Assembly: GCF_020524905.1 (NCBI RefSeq)
Contig: NZ_JAIVKI010000020.1
Coordinates: 20,961-84,960 of the forward strand
Reading direction: 5' to 3'
Length of the DNA stretch: 64,000 nucleotides
From: Microbulbifer variabilis
GTDB lineage: Bacteria > Pseudomonadota > Gammaproteobacteria > Pseudomonadales > Cellvibrionaceae
Numbering within the stretch: position 1 is the first letter of the stretch; every line of letters starts with the position of its first letter. The position numbers and the translations under genes were made by a program. Positions 46,838 through 55,062 of the stretch are shown in pieces. The notes under the pieces were generated by a model. The model had not been told where the DNA came from and ran no database searches. It saw nothing but the letters and a program-made list of their open reading frames with translations.

Positions 46838-49413
46838 ACCGCCTGCAGCAGACGCAAGGGGTTCACTTCCAACTGCCCCTCTCTTTCCAAGCAGCGCTGT
46901 AGCAGAACCGCCAGTTGAATCTGGTAGCGCTCCCAAATTATTGAACTCGCGTATTTGCAGCGGGACTCCATGGTATGCACCATCGCCAACGCCTCCTGAT
47001 GTCGCTGGGGTAGCTGCTGTAATGGCTCACGCTTGGCCTTGATACAAAGAGCGCTATCCAAACCCTGAGCCTTTAACAGCTCTGATGACTCCACCGTAGC
47101 AAAGGTGGCATCCAGTTCCCGCGCGGAAAGGGCCAGGTATTTCTGCACCAGTTCCCGCTCGGCCAGGTCCGGGGACAAGCGACTCGCAAAGATTGCGAGA
47201 CTGGTACTGTAACCCGTAAGGCGTTCGAGGTGTGTTGCCAGCGCCTCATAAGCAGCCAACTGGCTCAGCAGACTCCGTGCCTGCTGTCGCTCCCGCGCCG
47301 GCATAGCCACAACGGCCAAGCACAACCGTTGATAAAACGCTGAATAGATATGCTGGAGCTGCCGCTCGATTTCTTCCAACTCAGACCTTTTTATTGCCGC
47401 GGCTTCCTGAGCCGCTGCGAGGCTGGCACTATTCAAGGAATAATCCTGAGGCTCGATACGCACTTTGGCTCGAATCAACGCCGCCCCCAGCTGTATCGAT
47501 ACCATCAGTAGGCGCGCGCGCTCTCGCTGCTCGCGCAACTCTCGCAGTTCAATTAATTTACTGCGCAGCCAATCGATACTGGTCTGTAGATCCATCGCCT
47601 GCAGCTCCTGTGAGGCTGGCCTGCGAAGGGGCAATAAAGTCAGAGGCGGCAGGCGGTTAAAATAAACATCCAAGACCACCAATGCCTCTTCCGCCTCATG
47701 GCTGGAGCAAAGTAACCGGCGATTCTCCACCACCTGACAATCGGGTGCACTAGCTTCCGCGCTGATGTTCCTGGCCAATGTGGGGAAATCGACAAAGAGG
47801 TTTTCCAGGGAAAACGCCCTCTGCAGGCGCCCATGTAAATTGCGCTGTTGAACAATCTCAATACGTTCTAGATCTGCCGCTTCAAAGACATCCCAGGGAT
47901 CACTGACCTGGCTCATTGCAAGCTCGATGGTTTTACCGGTTTCCTCATCGAGATTTTCCAGGGTCCAGGCTACAGCGGCAGGGATATTTTCAAAGCACTG
48001 CCCTACGGCTGAAGCCTCTCGCGCAATCTCGGCAACCATTAGGTCTGCATGCACCAGGCGATGCCAGTTTCCGGCAAACTCGGCAAAAGCCTCGCTGCCT
48101 ATCAAATCGGCGGCCCAAAGGTCAGCACGGGATTCCAGGTAACGGGCACTCCGCCGAGTTAAAGCACGGTGCAGATTTTCGAGTCGCTCAATCACTGGCA
48201 ACAGGAAATACCCACAAGTAACCAGCATTTGATGGAAGGGTTTCAGCGGCCCCGGCTCACAGTGGCTGCACAGCATACTTCGCTCATTTTCCAGAGCCCA
48301 CTGCATCAGTTCCAGGCGACGCACTCCATCCAGAACCAGCCAGGCCAGCAGACCATTTAATTTTCCCTGAAAAAGGCCAAGGTTACGCACCACCAATGCC
48401 AGGGTATCGCGACCACTTAGGGAAGCTACACTGGCCAACCCCAGATTCAGGGGCAGCTCTTGGCGCATCACGTCAGAAAACCTGGGGGCACAGTAGACAC
48501 GGGCATCCGGGCTTAATACCAGAGACTGTACCCTTGGTAACTGTGTTGCATTTGAGAGCTGTTCAAACAAACGCCATAGGTCTTTGTATTCAGAAGGCTT
48601 TAAGGGTTTTTCACCAGGTTTTGTACGAGCATCCCTAGGAAAGCAAAAGTAGGGCAAAGCCAACAGCAACAATAAAAAAACAAAAACTGTCGCTCCCCCC
48701 AAACTGAACAGCAGAGAAGCGCCAGTTAATTCCCCTTGCCAAACCGCCAAGGGAATTTGCCATAGCAGTGCGCCAGCACAATAAAGACACAGTATTGCCA
48801 CACTAATAAAAACTGCGGGAGTCACTATCGCGGGGAGCAGCCCAAGGAGGACCCGTACACCTGCAGCGGCCACGGTTGGCTTCTTATTGCTGAAGAGAGA
48901 CTTTTCTTTTCCCTGCGCTTCAGGCTTTACTGTTTTTGGTTTGGCCTCTTGAGACGCTAGTCGAGTTCCTGGGCGCTCTGTATTACTCCTAGCACTCACT
49001 TTTACGGAAGTTACAGTACGGCTATCTCTATCTTGCCCACTTTCAAGCCCTCCTTCTTTCAAGGCCTTACCATTGGAAACGGCATCCAAGGCCGTTTTGC
49101 TTGACGGTTTCGCTTCTATACTGGCCCTACGCCGCTGGGCCACTTTGATTTTTGCGATCAACTGCTGGTTATCGAACTTTCCCGCAGGACAAACCTCGGC
49201 ACGCAAACCCATCTTGTGCAGACGGGCCCTGTACTCCAGGGCCTGTGACGATATCAGGCTATCTTTAATCACCCAGCCTTTTAGCAGTAACCTGCGTGCC
49301 TGTGCTTCTGGAATCGAGAATAGTTTGGCGATATCCCGAGTCACAACTTCTGGTTTCTTGGCGTGAAGCATCCGTCCTGTGGAAACCACCTGGTATAAAT
49401 CCTGGCCCGCCAT
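46834..49413 (-). CDS. Membrane protein with degenerate M48-peptidase domain
   Basis: An 859-residue protein. The N-terminal domain (about 1-80) resembles a small module found ahead of other membrane proteins (DIAKLFSIPEAQARRLLLKG). A basic linker is followed by two hydrophobic segments (about 182-215 and 240-257) and an M48-like region. There LPLNLGLASVASLSGRDTLA leads to VVRNLGLF (341-348) where active members read a HExxH, so both His and the Glu are missing (R343, N344, L347). The third-ligand motif ESRAD (427-431) is kept. It is probably a pseudo-peptidase with a scaffold role. The long C-terminal half is helical and unknown. Confidence 0.75.
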   Translation of the reverse strand: MAGQDLYQVVSTGRMLHAKKPEVVTRDIAKLFSIPEAQARRLLLKGWVIKDSLISSQALEYRARLHKMGLRAEVCPAGKFDNQQLIAKIKVAQRRRASIEAKPSSKTALDAVSNGKALKEGGLESGQDRDSRTVTSVKVSARSNTERPGTRLASQEAKPKTVKPEAQGKEKSLFSNKKPTVAAAGVRVLLGLLPAIVTPAVFISVAILCLYCAGALLWQIPLAVWQGELTGASLLFSLGGATVFVFLLLLLALPYFCFPRDARTKPGEKPLKPSEYKDLWRLFEQLSNATQLPRVQSLVLSPDARVYCAPRFSDVMRQELPLNLGLASVASLSGRDTLALVVRNLGLFQGKLNGLLAWLVLDGVRRLELMQWALENERSMLCSHCEPGPLKPFHQMLVTCGYFLLPVIERLENLHRALTRRSARYLESRADLWAADLIGSEAFAEFAGNWHRLVHADLMVAEIAREASAVGQCFENIPAAVAWTLENLDEETGKTIELAMSQVSDPWDVFEAADLERIEIVQQRNLHGRLQRAFSLENLFVDFPTLARNISAEASAPDCQVVENRRLLCSSHEAEEALVVLDVYFNRLPPLTLLPLRRPASQELQAMDLQTSIDWLRSKLIELRELREQRERARLLMVSIQLGAALIRAKVRIEPQDYSLNSASLAAAQEAAAIKRSELEEIERQLQHIYSAFYQRLCLAVVAMPARERQQARSLLSQLAAYEALATHLERLTGYSTSLAIFASRLSPDLAERELVQKYLALSARELDATFATVESSELLKAQGLDSALCIKAKREPLQQLPQRHQEALAMVHTMESRCKYASSIIWERYQIQLAVLLQRCLEREGQLEVNPLRLLQAV

Positions 49414-49633
49414 TTCCCTCTCCTGTCACCAAGTGACACTTATTGTCACAATTATTACATCTTGCGCGCAGAGTAAAAGATTCGGGAAAAAACAGGTGCG
49501 CACCAGTTCTCAGGAAAGTCTTTAAAGAGGAGAAATTGGCAGGAAAGGTGGCAAAGTGCACAGTTTTATCGGCACTTTGCCGGTAATTAGTATTGCTTTA
49601 GTGTTTAAGACTTATAGTTCTTAAATCTAGTGC

Positions 49634-50284
49634 TTAAATCTTCGGCGCGAAGATTTGATAGGCCCGATCAGTCAGCTCGGGAATGGTCAATCCATTCTCC
49701 CTGACTTTAAACCAGCTATAGGTATGACTCAGCGCACCGACCATAAGGCGGCGTACCACTGTGGCATCCCCGCCGGGGCAATGAGCCGAGTTGATCGCAT
49801 CCAGCCATATTTGCTCGTACTCATCACGCAGTAACAGCACTTCTTTCTGGCTTTTGTCTGACAAGCTGCGCCACTCCATCACCAAGATGGAAAAACCCGG
49901 CACCGCCCGCTCGTGAATGGCCTCAAGCTCAGACTGGATACAAGCGCGCAACTTCTCCTGAGGTGACGCGGCCTGCTCCACCGCACTGCGCATACGGGCA
50001 CTGGCAAAAATAGTTACCTCTTTCATCACTTCGCAAAGAATCTGCTCCTTACTGGAGAAATGATGAAAAATACTGCCAGATAGAATGCCCACTTCCGCGG
50101 CCAGATCTCGCACGGTGGTCCGTGAAAATCCCTTTTGCTCAAACAGGCGCGCGGCGGCATTGAGCAAACGCCCCCGTGGAGAAGCCGGGTCAGTAAGCTC
50201 GCCCTTCTTTACCAATGCTCCAATTAGTTGCTGCGGCGACATAGCACCTTGTACCCCCGCTATTACCTGTGCGCCCTCTTGCAC
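49634..50284 (-). CDS. TetR-family repressor of the acyl-CoA cluster (AtuR-like)
   Basis: A 216-residue regulator. The N-terminal helix-turn-helix is RTTVRDLAAEVGILSGSIFH, with HHFSSKEQIL following, and the C-terminal ligand domain is variable. GTG 50284 has GGGAG six bases upstream; ATG 50242 and TTG 50371 are alternatives. It is divergent from an SDR/carboxylase operon, with a perfect palindrome in the gap, so it likely controls that operon in response to an acyl-CoA. Confidence 0.85.
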   Translation of the reverse strand: MQEGAQVIAGVQGAMSPQQLIGALVKKGELTDPASPRGRLLNAAARLFEQKGFSRTTVRDLAAEVGILSGSIFHHFSSKEQILCEVMKEVTIFASARMRSAVEQAASPQEKLRACIQSELEAIHERAVPGFSILVMEWRSLSDKSQKEVLLLRDEYEQIWLDAINSAHCPGGDATVVRRLMVGALSHTYSWFKVRENGLTIPELTDRAYQIFAPKI

Positions 50285-50379
50285 GAAACACTCCCAACTC
50301 TTTGCTTTCTTTTTTGCATTCTTTTGCAGACATATCGGCAACCTAACAATCACAGGATTAAGAGAAGCCAACTCTTGAA

Positions 50380-50399
50380 TACCAAGCGCTTGCTTGGTA
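50380..50399. promoter_or_regulatory. Perfect 8-4-8 palindrome, likely TetR operator
   Basis: TACCAAGC (50380-50387) and GCTTGGTA (50392-50399) are exact inverted arms with GCTT between. It lies between the TetR gene and the SDR-first operon, in the position expected for an auto-regulatory operator, and its style resembles known operators of TetR regulators of acyl-CoA and sterol genes. Confidence 0.65.
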
Positions 50400-50498
50400 G
50401 CGTTAAGCTATTCTGCGTTTTCCCTCACGCAGGCGCAAGAGCGGACAAGAACAATAAAAATTGAACAGGCCTGACTGGCCCAAGAAAAGGAAATTTTC

Positions 50499-51392
50499 AT
50501 GCGCTATCAAAGCCAGCTGCGCTCAGGCAGCTTTAGCGAACAGTCCCATATTGTCACCGGTGGCGGCAGCGGTATTGGCCGCTGTATCGCCCACGAACTG
50601 GCCAGCCTCGGCGCCCATGTCGTATTGATCGGACGCAAGTTGGATAAATTGGAACGTGTTGCCGGCGAAATCAGTAACGATGGTGGCGAATGCAGCCACT
50701 ACAGCCTGGATATTCGCGACGAAGAGGGGGTACGGGAAACGGTTGGGCAAATTGTCCAAGCTCGAGGCAGAATTCACGGGCTGGTGAACAATGCCGGTGG
50801 CCAGTTCCCCTCCCCCCTTGAGCAGATCAACACAAAAGGCTTCGATGCCGTCGTCCGCAGCAACCTGCTCGGTGGCTTTTTAATGTCCCGCGAAGTCTTT
50901 GTGCAGTCGATGAAGCAGCACGGCGGCAGTATTGTCAATATCACGGCAGATAATACTGGCGGTATGCCGATGATGGGCCACTCCGGTGCCGCCCGCGCGG
51001 GCATGGAAAATATTACTGAAACCGCTGCACTGGAATGGGCGTCTTTTGGCGTTCGAATCAATGCTGTAGCACCAGGCTATATTCTCTCCAGCGGTTTTGA
51101 TACCTACGACCCTAAATTCCTGCGCGAGCTACTGCCGGGTTTCCGCGACAGCATCCCCCTCTACAGACTGGGTGAGGAAGCCGAAGTCAGTGGCGCCGTG
51201 TGCTTCCTGTTGTCCGATGCAGCCAGCTATATCACCGGGCAAACCCTGCGTATCGACGGCGGCTCTAGCCTCAAACATCACTCTCCCCTCTGGCAACCGC
51301 AAGCCGCCAGCAACTCCAAACGCTTTAATGGATTCCACCGCAAACGCAGGCCCCAGGTAGTGGAAGAATTGGAAGCTGAGGGCAAGCTCTAA
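50499..51392 (+). CDS. SDR oxidoreductase, AtuB/PECR-like
   Basis: A 297-residue short-chain dehydrogenase with TGGGSGIGRCIAHELASLGA, NNAGGQFPSPLEQI and VAPGYILSSG. The usual YxxxK is replaced by GHSGAARAGMENIT. That form is normal for the trans-2-enoyl-CoA reductase (PECR)-like branch. RBS AGGAAA is six bases before the ATG. First gene of the operon; its stop overlaps the start of the carboxyltransferase by one base. Confidence 0.85.
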   Translation: MRYQSQLRSGSFSEQSHIVTGGGSGIGRCIAHELASLGAHVVLIGRKLDKLERVAGEISNDGGECSHYSLDIRDEEGVRETVGQIVQARGRIHGLVNNAGGQFPSPLEQINTKGFDAVVRSNLLGGFLMSREVFVQSMKQHGGSIVNITADNTGGMPMMGHSGAARAGMENITETAALEWASFGVRINAVAPGYILSSGFDTYDPKFLRELLPGFRDSIPLYRLGEEAEVSGAVCFLLSDAASYITGQTLRIDGGSSLKHHSPLWQPQAASNSKRFNGFHRKRRPQVVEELEAEGKL

Positions 51393-52999
51393 TGCAGCCG
51401 ATAGATTCCCAACTCGACAACCGCTCGGCAGAGTTCAATGACAACAAAACTGCCATGCTGGAACAGATCAACCAGTTTCGCGAGGCTGAGCAACGCCCGG
51501 TTCAAGCGGAGAAAAGCAAGGCTGACCGTTACCGTGATCGGGGCTGGCTGCTGCCACGGGAGCGCCTCAATTTGCTGCTCGATCCCGGCGCCCCTTTTGT
51601 TGAGCTGTGCTCCCTCGCTGGCTATAAACTTTTTGACGACCAGGATGGTAGCGGCGCGGGCGGCGGTGCCATTTGTGGTATCGGCCAGATCAGTGGCCGA
51701 CGCTGTATGGTGCGGGTGGATAATTACGCGGTAAAAGGTGGCACTATTTCTCCTGCTGGAATGGACAAAGCCCTGCGTATGCAGCGTATCGCCTTGGAAA
51801 ATCGCCTGCCGGCAGTCACTCTGGCACAGAGTGGCGGCGCCAACCTGATGTATGCCACCGATACTTTTGCCCCGGGCGGGCGGGGATTTGCGAACCAGGC
51901 GCGCATGTCCGCCGCCGGTATTCCACAAGTTACTGTGGTGCATGGCGGTGCTACTGCTGGTGGTGCCTACCAGCCGGGCCTGTCTGATTATGTGATTATG
52001 GTGCGCGGTCAAACCGGCATGTACCTGGCCGGACCGCCATTGCTGAAAGCCGCTACCGGGGAAATTGCCGATGAAGAGAGCCTCGGCGGAGCGGAAATGC
52101 ATTGTGCGGAATCCGGCAGTGGCGATTACCTGGCAGAGAACGATGCCGACGGTATTCGCTTAGCTAGGGAAATTATCGCCGCCCTGCCCTCACCAGTGAA
52201 AAGCTCTGTAGAAAAAGAATACCAGGACCCGCTGCATCCTATTGACGATCTGCTCGGCCTGATTCCAGCAGACAGCAAAAAGCCCTACGACGTGCGCGAA
52301 ATTCTCGCACGTATTGCCGACGGCTCCGCCTTGCTGGACTTCAAACCGGAATTCGATCGGCAAACTGTGTGTGGTCATATCCGTATCGAAGGCTTCGTCG
52401 TGGGGATTATTGGCAATAACGGCCCCATCACCCCCAAAGGGGCCAACAAGGCCGCGCAGTTTATCCAGCTGTGTGAACAGAGCGGCACGCCCCTGTTGTT
52501 TCTGCATAACACCACAGGATTTATGGTGGGTACCGAGGTTGAGCGCAACGGCATTATCAAACACGGGGCCAAAATGATTCAGGCCGTGGCCAACGCCAGC
52601 GTGCCAAAACTCAGTATTGTCGTAGGCGGCTCCTATGGGGCTGGCAACTATGCTATGTGCGGTCGCGGATTCGATCCCCGCTTTATTTTCGCCTGGCCCA
52701 ATTCACGTACCGCAGTCATGGGCGCTGCCCAGGCAGGCAAGGTGATGCGCATCGTCACCGAGCAAAAAATGCAACGCAGCGGCAGTGTCGATAAGGTGGT
52801 GTTAGACAAACTGGAAAACGATACCAGTGCATTTATGCAGGGCAATTCAGATGCTCTTTCCTGCAGTGCCCGCCTTTGGGATGACGGCATTATCGATCCC
52901 CGCGATACTCGCAAACTCTTGGGCCTATTGCTGGAGGTCTGTAGTGAGGCCGAAAAGAGCAAACTCAACAATAATACCTTTGGCGTAGCAAGGTTTTAA
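51392..52999 (+). CDS. Acyl-CoA carboxylase, carboxyltransferase (beta) subunit, AtuC-like
   Basis: A 535-residue biotin-dependent carboxyltransferase with the paired crotonase-like domains. Signatures are DRGWLLPRERLNLLLDPGAP, VHGGATAGGAYQPGLSDYV, FLHNTTGFMVGTEVERNG, and GGSYGAGNYAMCGRGFDPRF. The LCSLAGYKLF segment fits the geranyl-CoA/AtuC-like branch rather than plain methylcrotonyl-CoA carboxylase (inference from memory of the family). It partners with the biotin carboxylase at 55062. Substrate needs a test. Confidence 0.87.
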   Translation: MQPIDSQLDNRSAEFNDNKTAMLEQINQFREAEQRPVQAEKSKADRYRDRGWLLPRERLNLLLDPGAPFVELCSLAGYKLFDDQDGSGAGGGAICGIGQISGRRCMVRVDNYAVKGGTISPAGMDKALRMQRIALENRLPAVTLAQSGGANLMYATDTFAPGGRGFANQARMSAAGIPQVTVVHGGATAGGAYQPGLSDYVIMVRGQTGMYLAGPPLLKAATGEIADEESLGGAEMHCAESGSGDYLAENDADGIRLAREIIAALPSPVKSSVEKEYQDPLHPIDDLLGLIPADSKKPYDVREILARIADGSALLDFKPEFDRQTVCGHIRIEGFVVGIIGNNGPITPKGANKAAQFIQLCEQSGTPLLFLHNTTGFMVGTEVERNGIIKHGAKMIQAVANASVPKLSIVVGGSYGAGNYAMCGRGFDPRFIFAWPNSRTAVMGAAQAGKVMRIVTEQKMQRSGSVDKVVLDKLENDTSAFMQGNSDALSCSARLWDDGIIDPRDTRKLLGLLLEVCSEAEKSKLNNNTFGVARF

Positions 53000-53082
53000 A
53001 CCGAAAAGCCTGGGCAACAAGGAAGTGCGGTTGCCCAAAATCACAATCACCGGGTTCACACTTCAAGGCAGGGAAAATAATA

Positions 53083-54249
53083 ATGATATTTAGCGATCAA
53101 CACCGGGAACTACAGCGCACCGTACAAAACTTTGTACAGCAGGAAATTAACCCCAACGTGGCGGAATGGGAAAAAGCCGGCCGCTTTCCTATCCGCGAAA
53201 TTTTCAAGCAACTGGGCGGCCTGGGCCTGCTCGGCATCAGCAAGTCCACAGACTTCGGCGGCCTCGGTCTCGACTTCAGTTATGAAACTGTTTTCCTGGA
53301 AGAACTGGGCGGCGCCCACTGTGGCGGCGTACCCCTATCGATTTCGGTGCAGACCTCCATGTGTACCCCTGCCCTGGCCAATTTCGGCAGCCAGGATCTC
53401 AAAGAGCAGTTCCTGATTCCCGCCGTAAACGGCGAGATGATCGGCGCGATTGCCGTATCCGAACCAGGCGCCGGCTCCGATGTCGCCTCAATAAAAACCA
53501 CGGCCAAAAGCGACGGCGATGACTATGTGATCAACGGCAGCAAGATGTGGATCACCAATGCTCCCTGCGCAGACTTTTTCTGTACCCTGGTCAATACCAG
53601 TGAAGGCAAGTCCCATAGCAATAAATCCCTGATTGTTATCCCGGCGAAGATTCCAGGGGTGCGTATCGGTGAAAAACTCGACAAACTGGGCATGCGCTCA
53701 TCGGAAACCGCCCCTATCTTTTTTGACAATGTGCGGGTACCCAAACATTTCCGCATCGGCGATGAAGGTGCCGGTTTCCTGTTGCAAATGCTGCAATTCC
53801 AAGAGGAGCGCCTCGCCGGCGCCGCGCTGAACTTAAAAGGTCTGGAGAACTGCGTAAGTAGCACCATCGACTATGTGCGCGAACGCCATGCTTTTAAGGC
53901 ACCATTGATCGACAACCAAACCATTCATTTTGCTCTCGCGGAAATGCAGACCGAAGTGGAGTGCCTGCGCTCATTAACCTGGCGTGCAGTAGAAGCTTAT
54001 GTGGCAGGAGAGGATGTCACTACACTCGCCTCTATGGCCAAGCTTAAGGCCGGCCGCCTGTCCCGAACTATTCCAGACCAGTGCCTGCAGTTCTGGGGCG
54101 GTATGGGCTATATCGAGGAAACGATGATCAATCGCGCTTACCGTGACAGCCGCCTTACCGCTATCGGCGGCGGTGCCGATGAAGTAATGCTCGGCATTAT
54201 CTGTAAGCTGATGGGCATATTGCCCGGCAAGCGCAAACCCACCGCGTGA
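53083..54249 (+). CDS. Acyl-CoA dehydrogenase, first copy (AtuD-like)
   Basis: A 388-residue FAD enzyme with VSEPGAGSDVASIKTTAKS and GSKMWITNAP. The usual C-terminal catalytic glutamate position reads IGGGADEVM, so it is absent there. Instead an EERLAGAALNL segment carries a glutamate where isovaleryl-CoA-type dehydrogenases keep their base. The substrate is probably a branched acyl-CoA such as citronellyl-CoA. It follows the carboxyltransferase by 83 bases. Confidence 0.87.
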   Translation: MIFSDQHRELQRTVQNFVQQEINPNVAEWEKAGRFPIREIFKQLGGLGLLGISKSTDFGGLGLDFSYETVFLEELGGAHCGGVPLSISVQTSMCTPALANFGSQDLKEQFLIPAVNGEMIGAIAVSEPGAGSDVASIKTTAKSDGDDYVINGSKMWITNAPCADFFCTLVNTSEGKSHSNKSLIVIPAKIPGVRIGEKLDKLGMRSSETAPIFFDNVRVPKHFRIGDEGAGFLLQMLQFQEERLAGAALNLKGLENCVSSTIDYVRERHAFKAPLIDNQTIHFALAEMQTEVECLRSLTWRAVEAYVAGEDVTTLASMAKLKAGRLSRTIPDQCLQFWGGMGYIEETMINRAYRDSRLTAIGGGADEVMLGIICKLMGILPGKRKPTA

Positions 54250-54258
54250 GGTCAGGCC

Positions 54259-55062
54259 ATGCAGACCGTAATTGATGAAACCATCGGCATCGCCCGCCAC
54301 CTCACCCTGAATCGTCCACAACAACGCAACGCTATCAGTTTGCAAATGGTGGATGAGCTTCTGCAAAAACTCACAGAAGCCGAAAAAGATCCGCAGGTAC
54401 GGGCGTTGGTGCTTCGTGGTGCAGAGCACAACTTCTGCGCCGGTGGCGATATTGCCGATATGCTCAACGCGCAACAGGGCGCGAGTAATGGTAATAGCGA
54501 TGCATTCTTTCACCTCAACCGTCGCTTCGGAGAATTGATGGAGCGATTTAATCGCACTCCCCTGGTCGTCATTGCCGTATTGCAAGGTGCCGTAATGGGC
54601 GGCGGCCTCGGTCTCGCCTGTAGCGCCGATATTGCCATCGCCGATCACAGCTGCCGCTTTGCTTTGCCGGAAACCCGTCTGGGTTTACCGCCTGCACAGA
54701 TTGCCCCATTTGTCGTGTCACGGATCGGCCTCTCCCAGGCTCGGCGCCTCGCACTCAGTGGAGCCAAAGTCAATGCACAGCAAGCCTTGGATATCGGACT
54801 AATCCATCAATTACTCAACGACCCAGAGGCCCTTGAAGGCGCGCTACAGGAACATCTCGGCGCGATCAATGCCTGCGCCCCTGGCGCCCTGGCAACGACC
54901 AAACAGATCTTGCTGGATGCAGCGCGGGTCATTGACGAGACTGCCCTCGGTCAACTGCTCGACGGCGCCGCACAGAAGTTTTCCAATGCGATTCAAGGCC
55001 ATGAAGGGCGCGAAGGCGCCCGTGCATTTCTGGAAAAACGATCACCGGAGTGGCAGCACTGA
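54259..55062 (+). CDS. Enoyl-CoA hydratase/isomerase (AtuE-like)
   Basis: A 267-residue crotonase-fold protein with oxyanion-hole segments HNFCAGGDIADM and GAVMGGGLGLACSADIAIAD, and PETRLGLPPAQIAPFVV downstream. Catalyses hydration of an enoyl-CoA after carboxylation (isohexenylglutaconyl-CoA in the atu pathway; inference). It starts nine bases after the dehydrogenase and its stop overlaps the next ATG by one base. Confidence 0.88.
   Translation: MQTVIDETIGIARHLTLNRPQQRNAISLQMVDELLQKLTEAEKDPQVRALVLRGAEHNFCAGGDIADMLNAQQGASNGNSDAFFHLNRRFGELMERFNRTPLVVIAVLQGAVMGGGLGLACSADIAIADHSCRFALPETRLGLPPAQIAPFVVSRIGLSQARRLALSGAKVNAQQALDIGLIHQLLNDPEALEGALQEHLGAINACAPGALATTKQILLDAARVIDETALGQLLDGAAQKFSNAIQGHEGREGARAFLEKRSPEWQH

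Noticed and set aside
51389..52102. Open frame antisense to the carboxyltransferase
   Set aside because: Shadow of a conserved enzyme; no start signal.
53974..54648. Open frame antisense across the dehydrogenase/hydratase junction
   Set aside because: Two real genes explain the DNA on the plus strand, with clear motifs.
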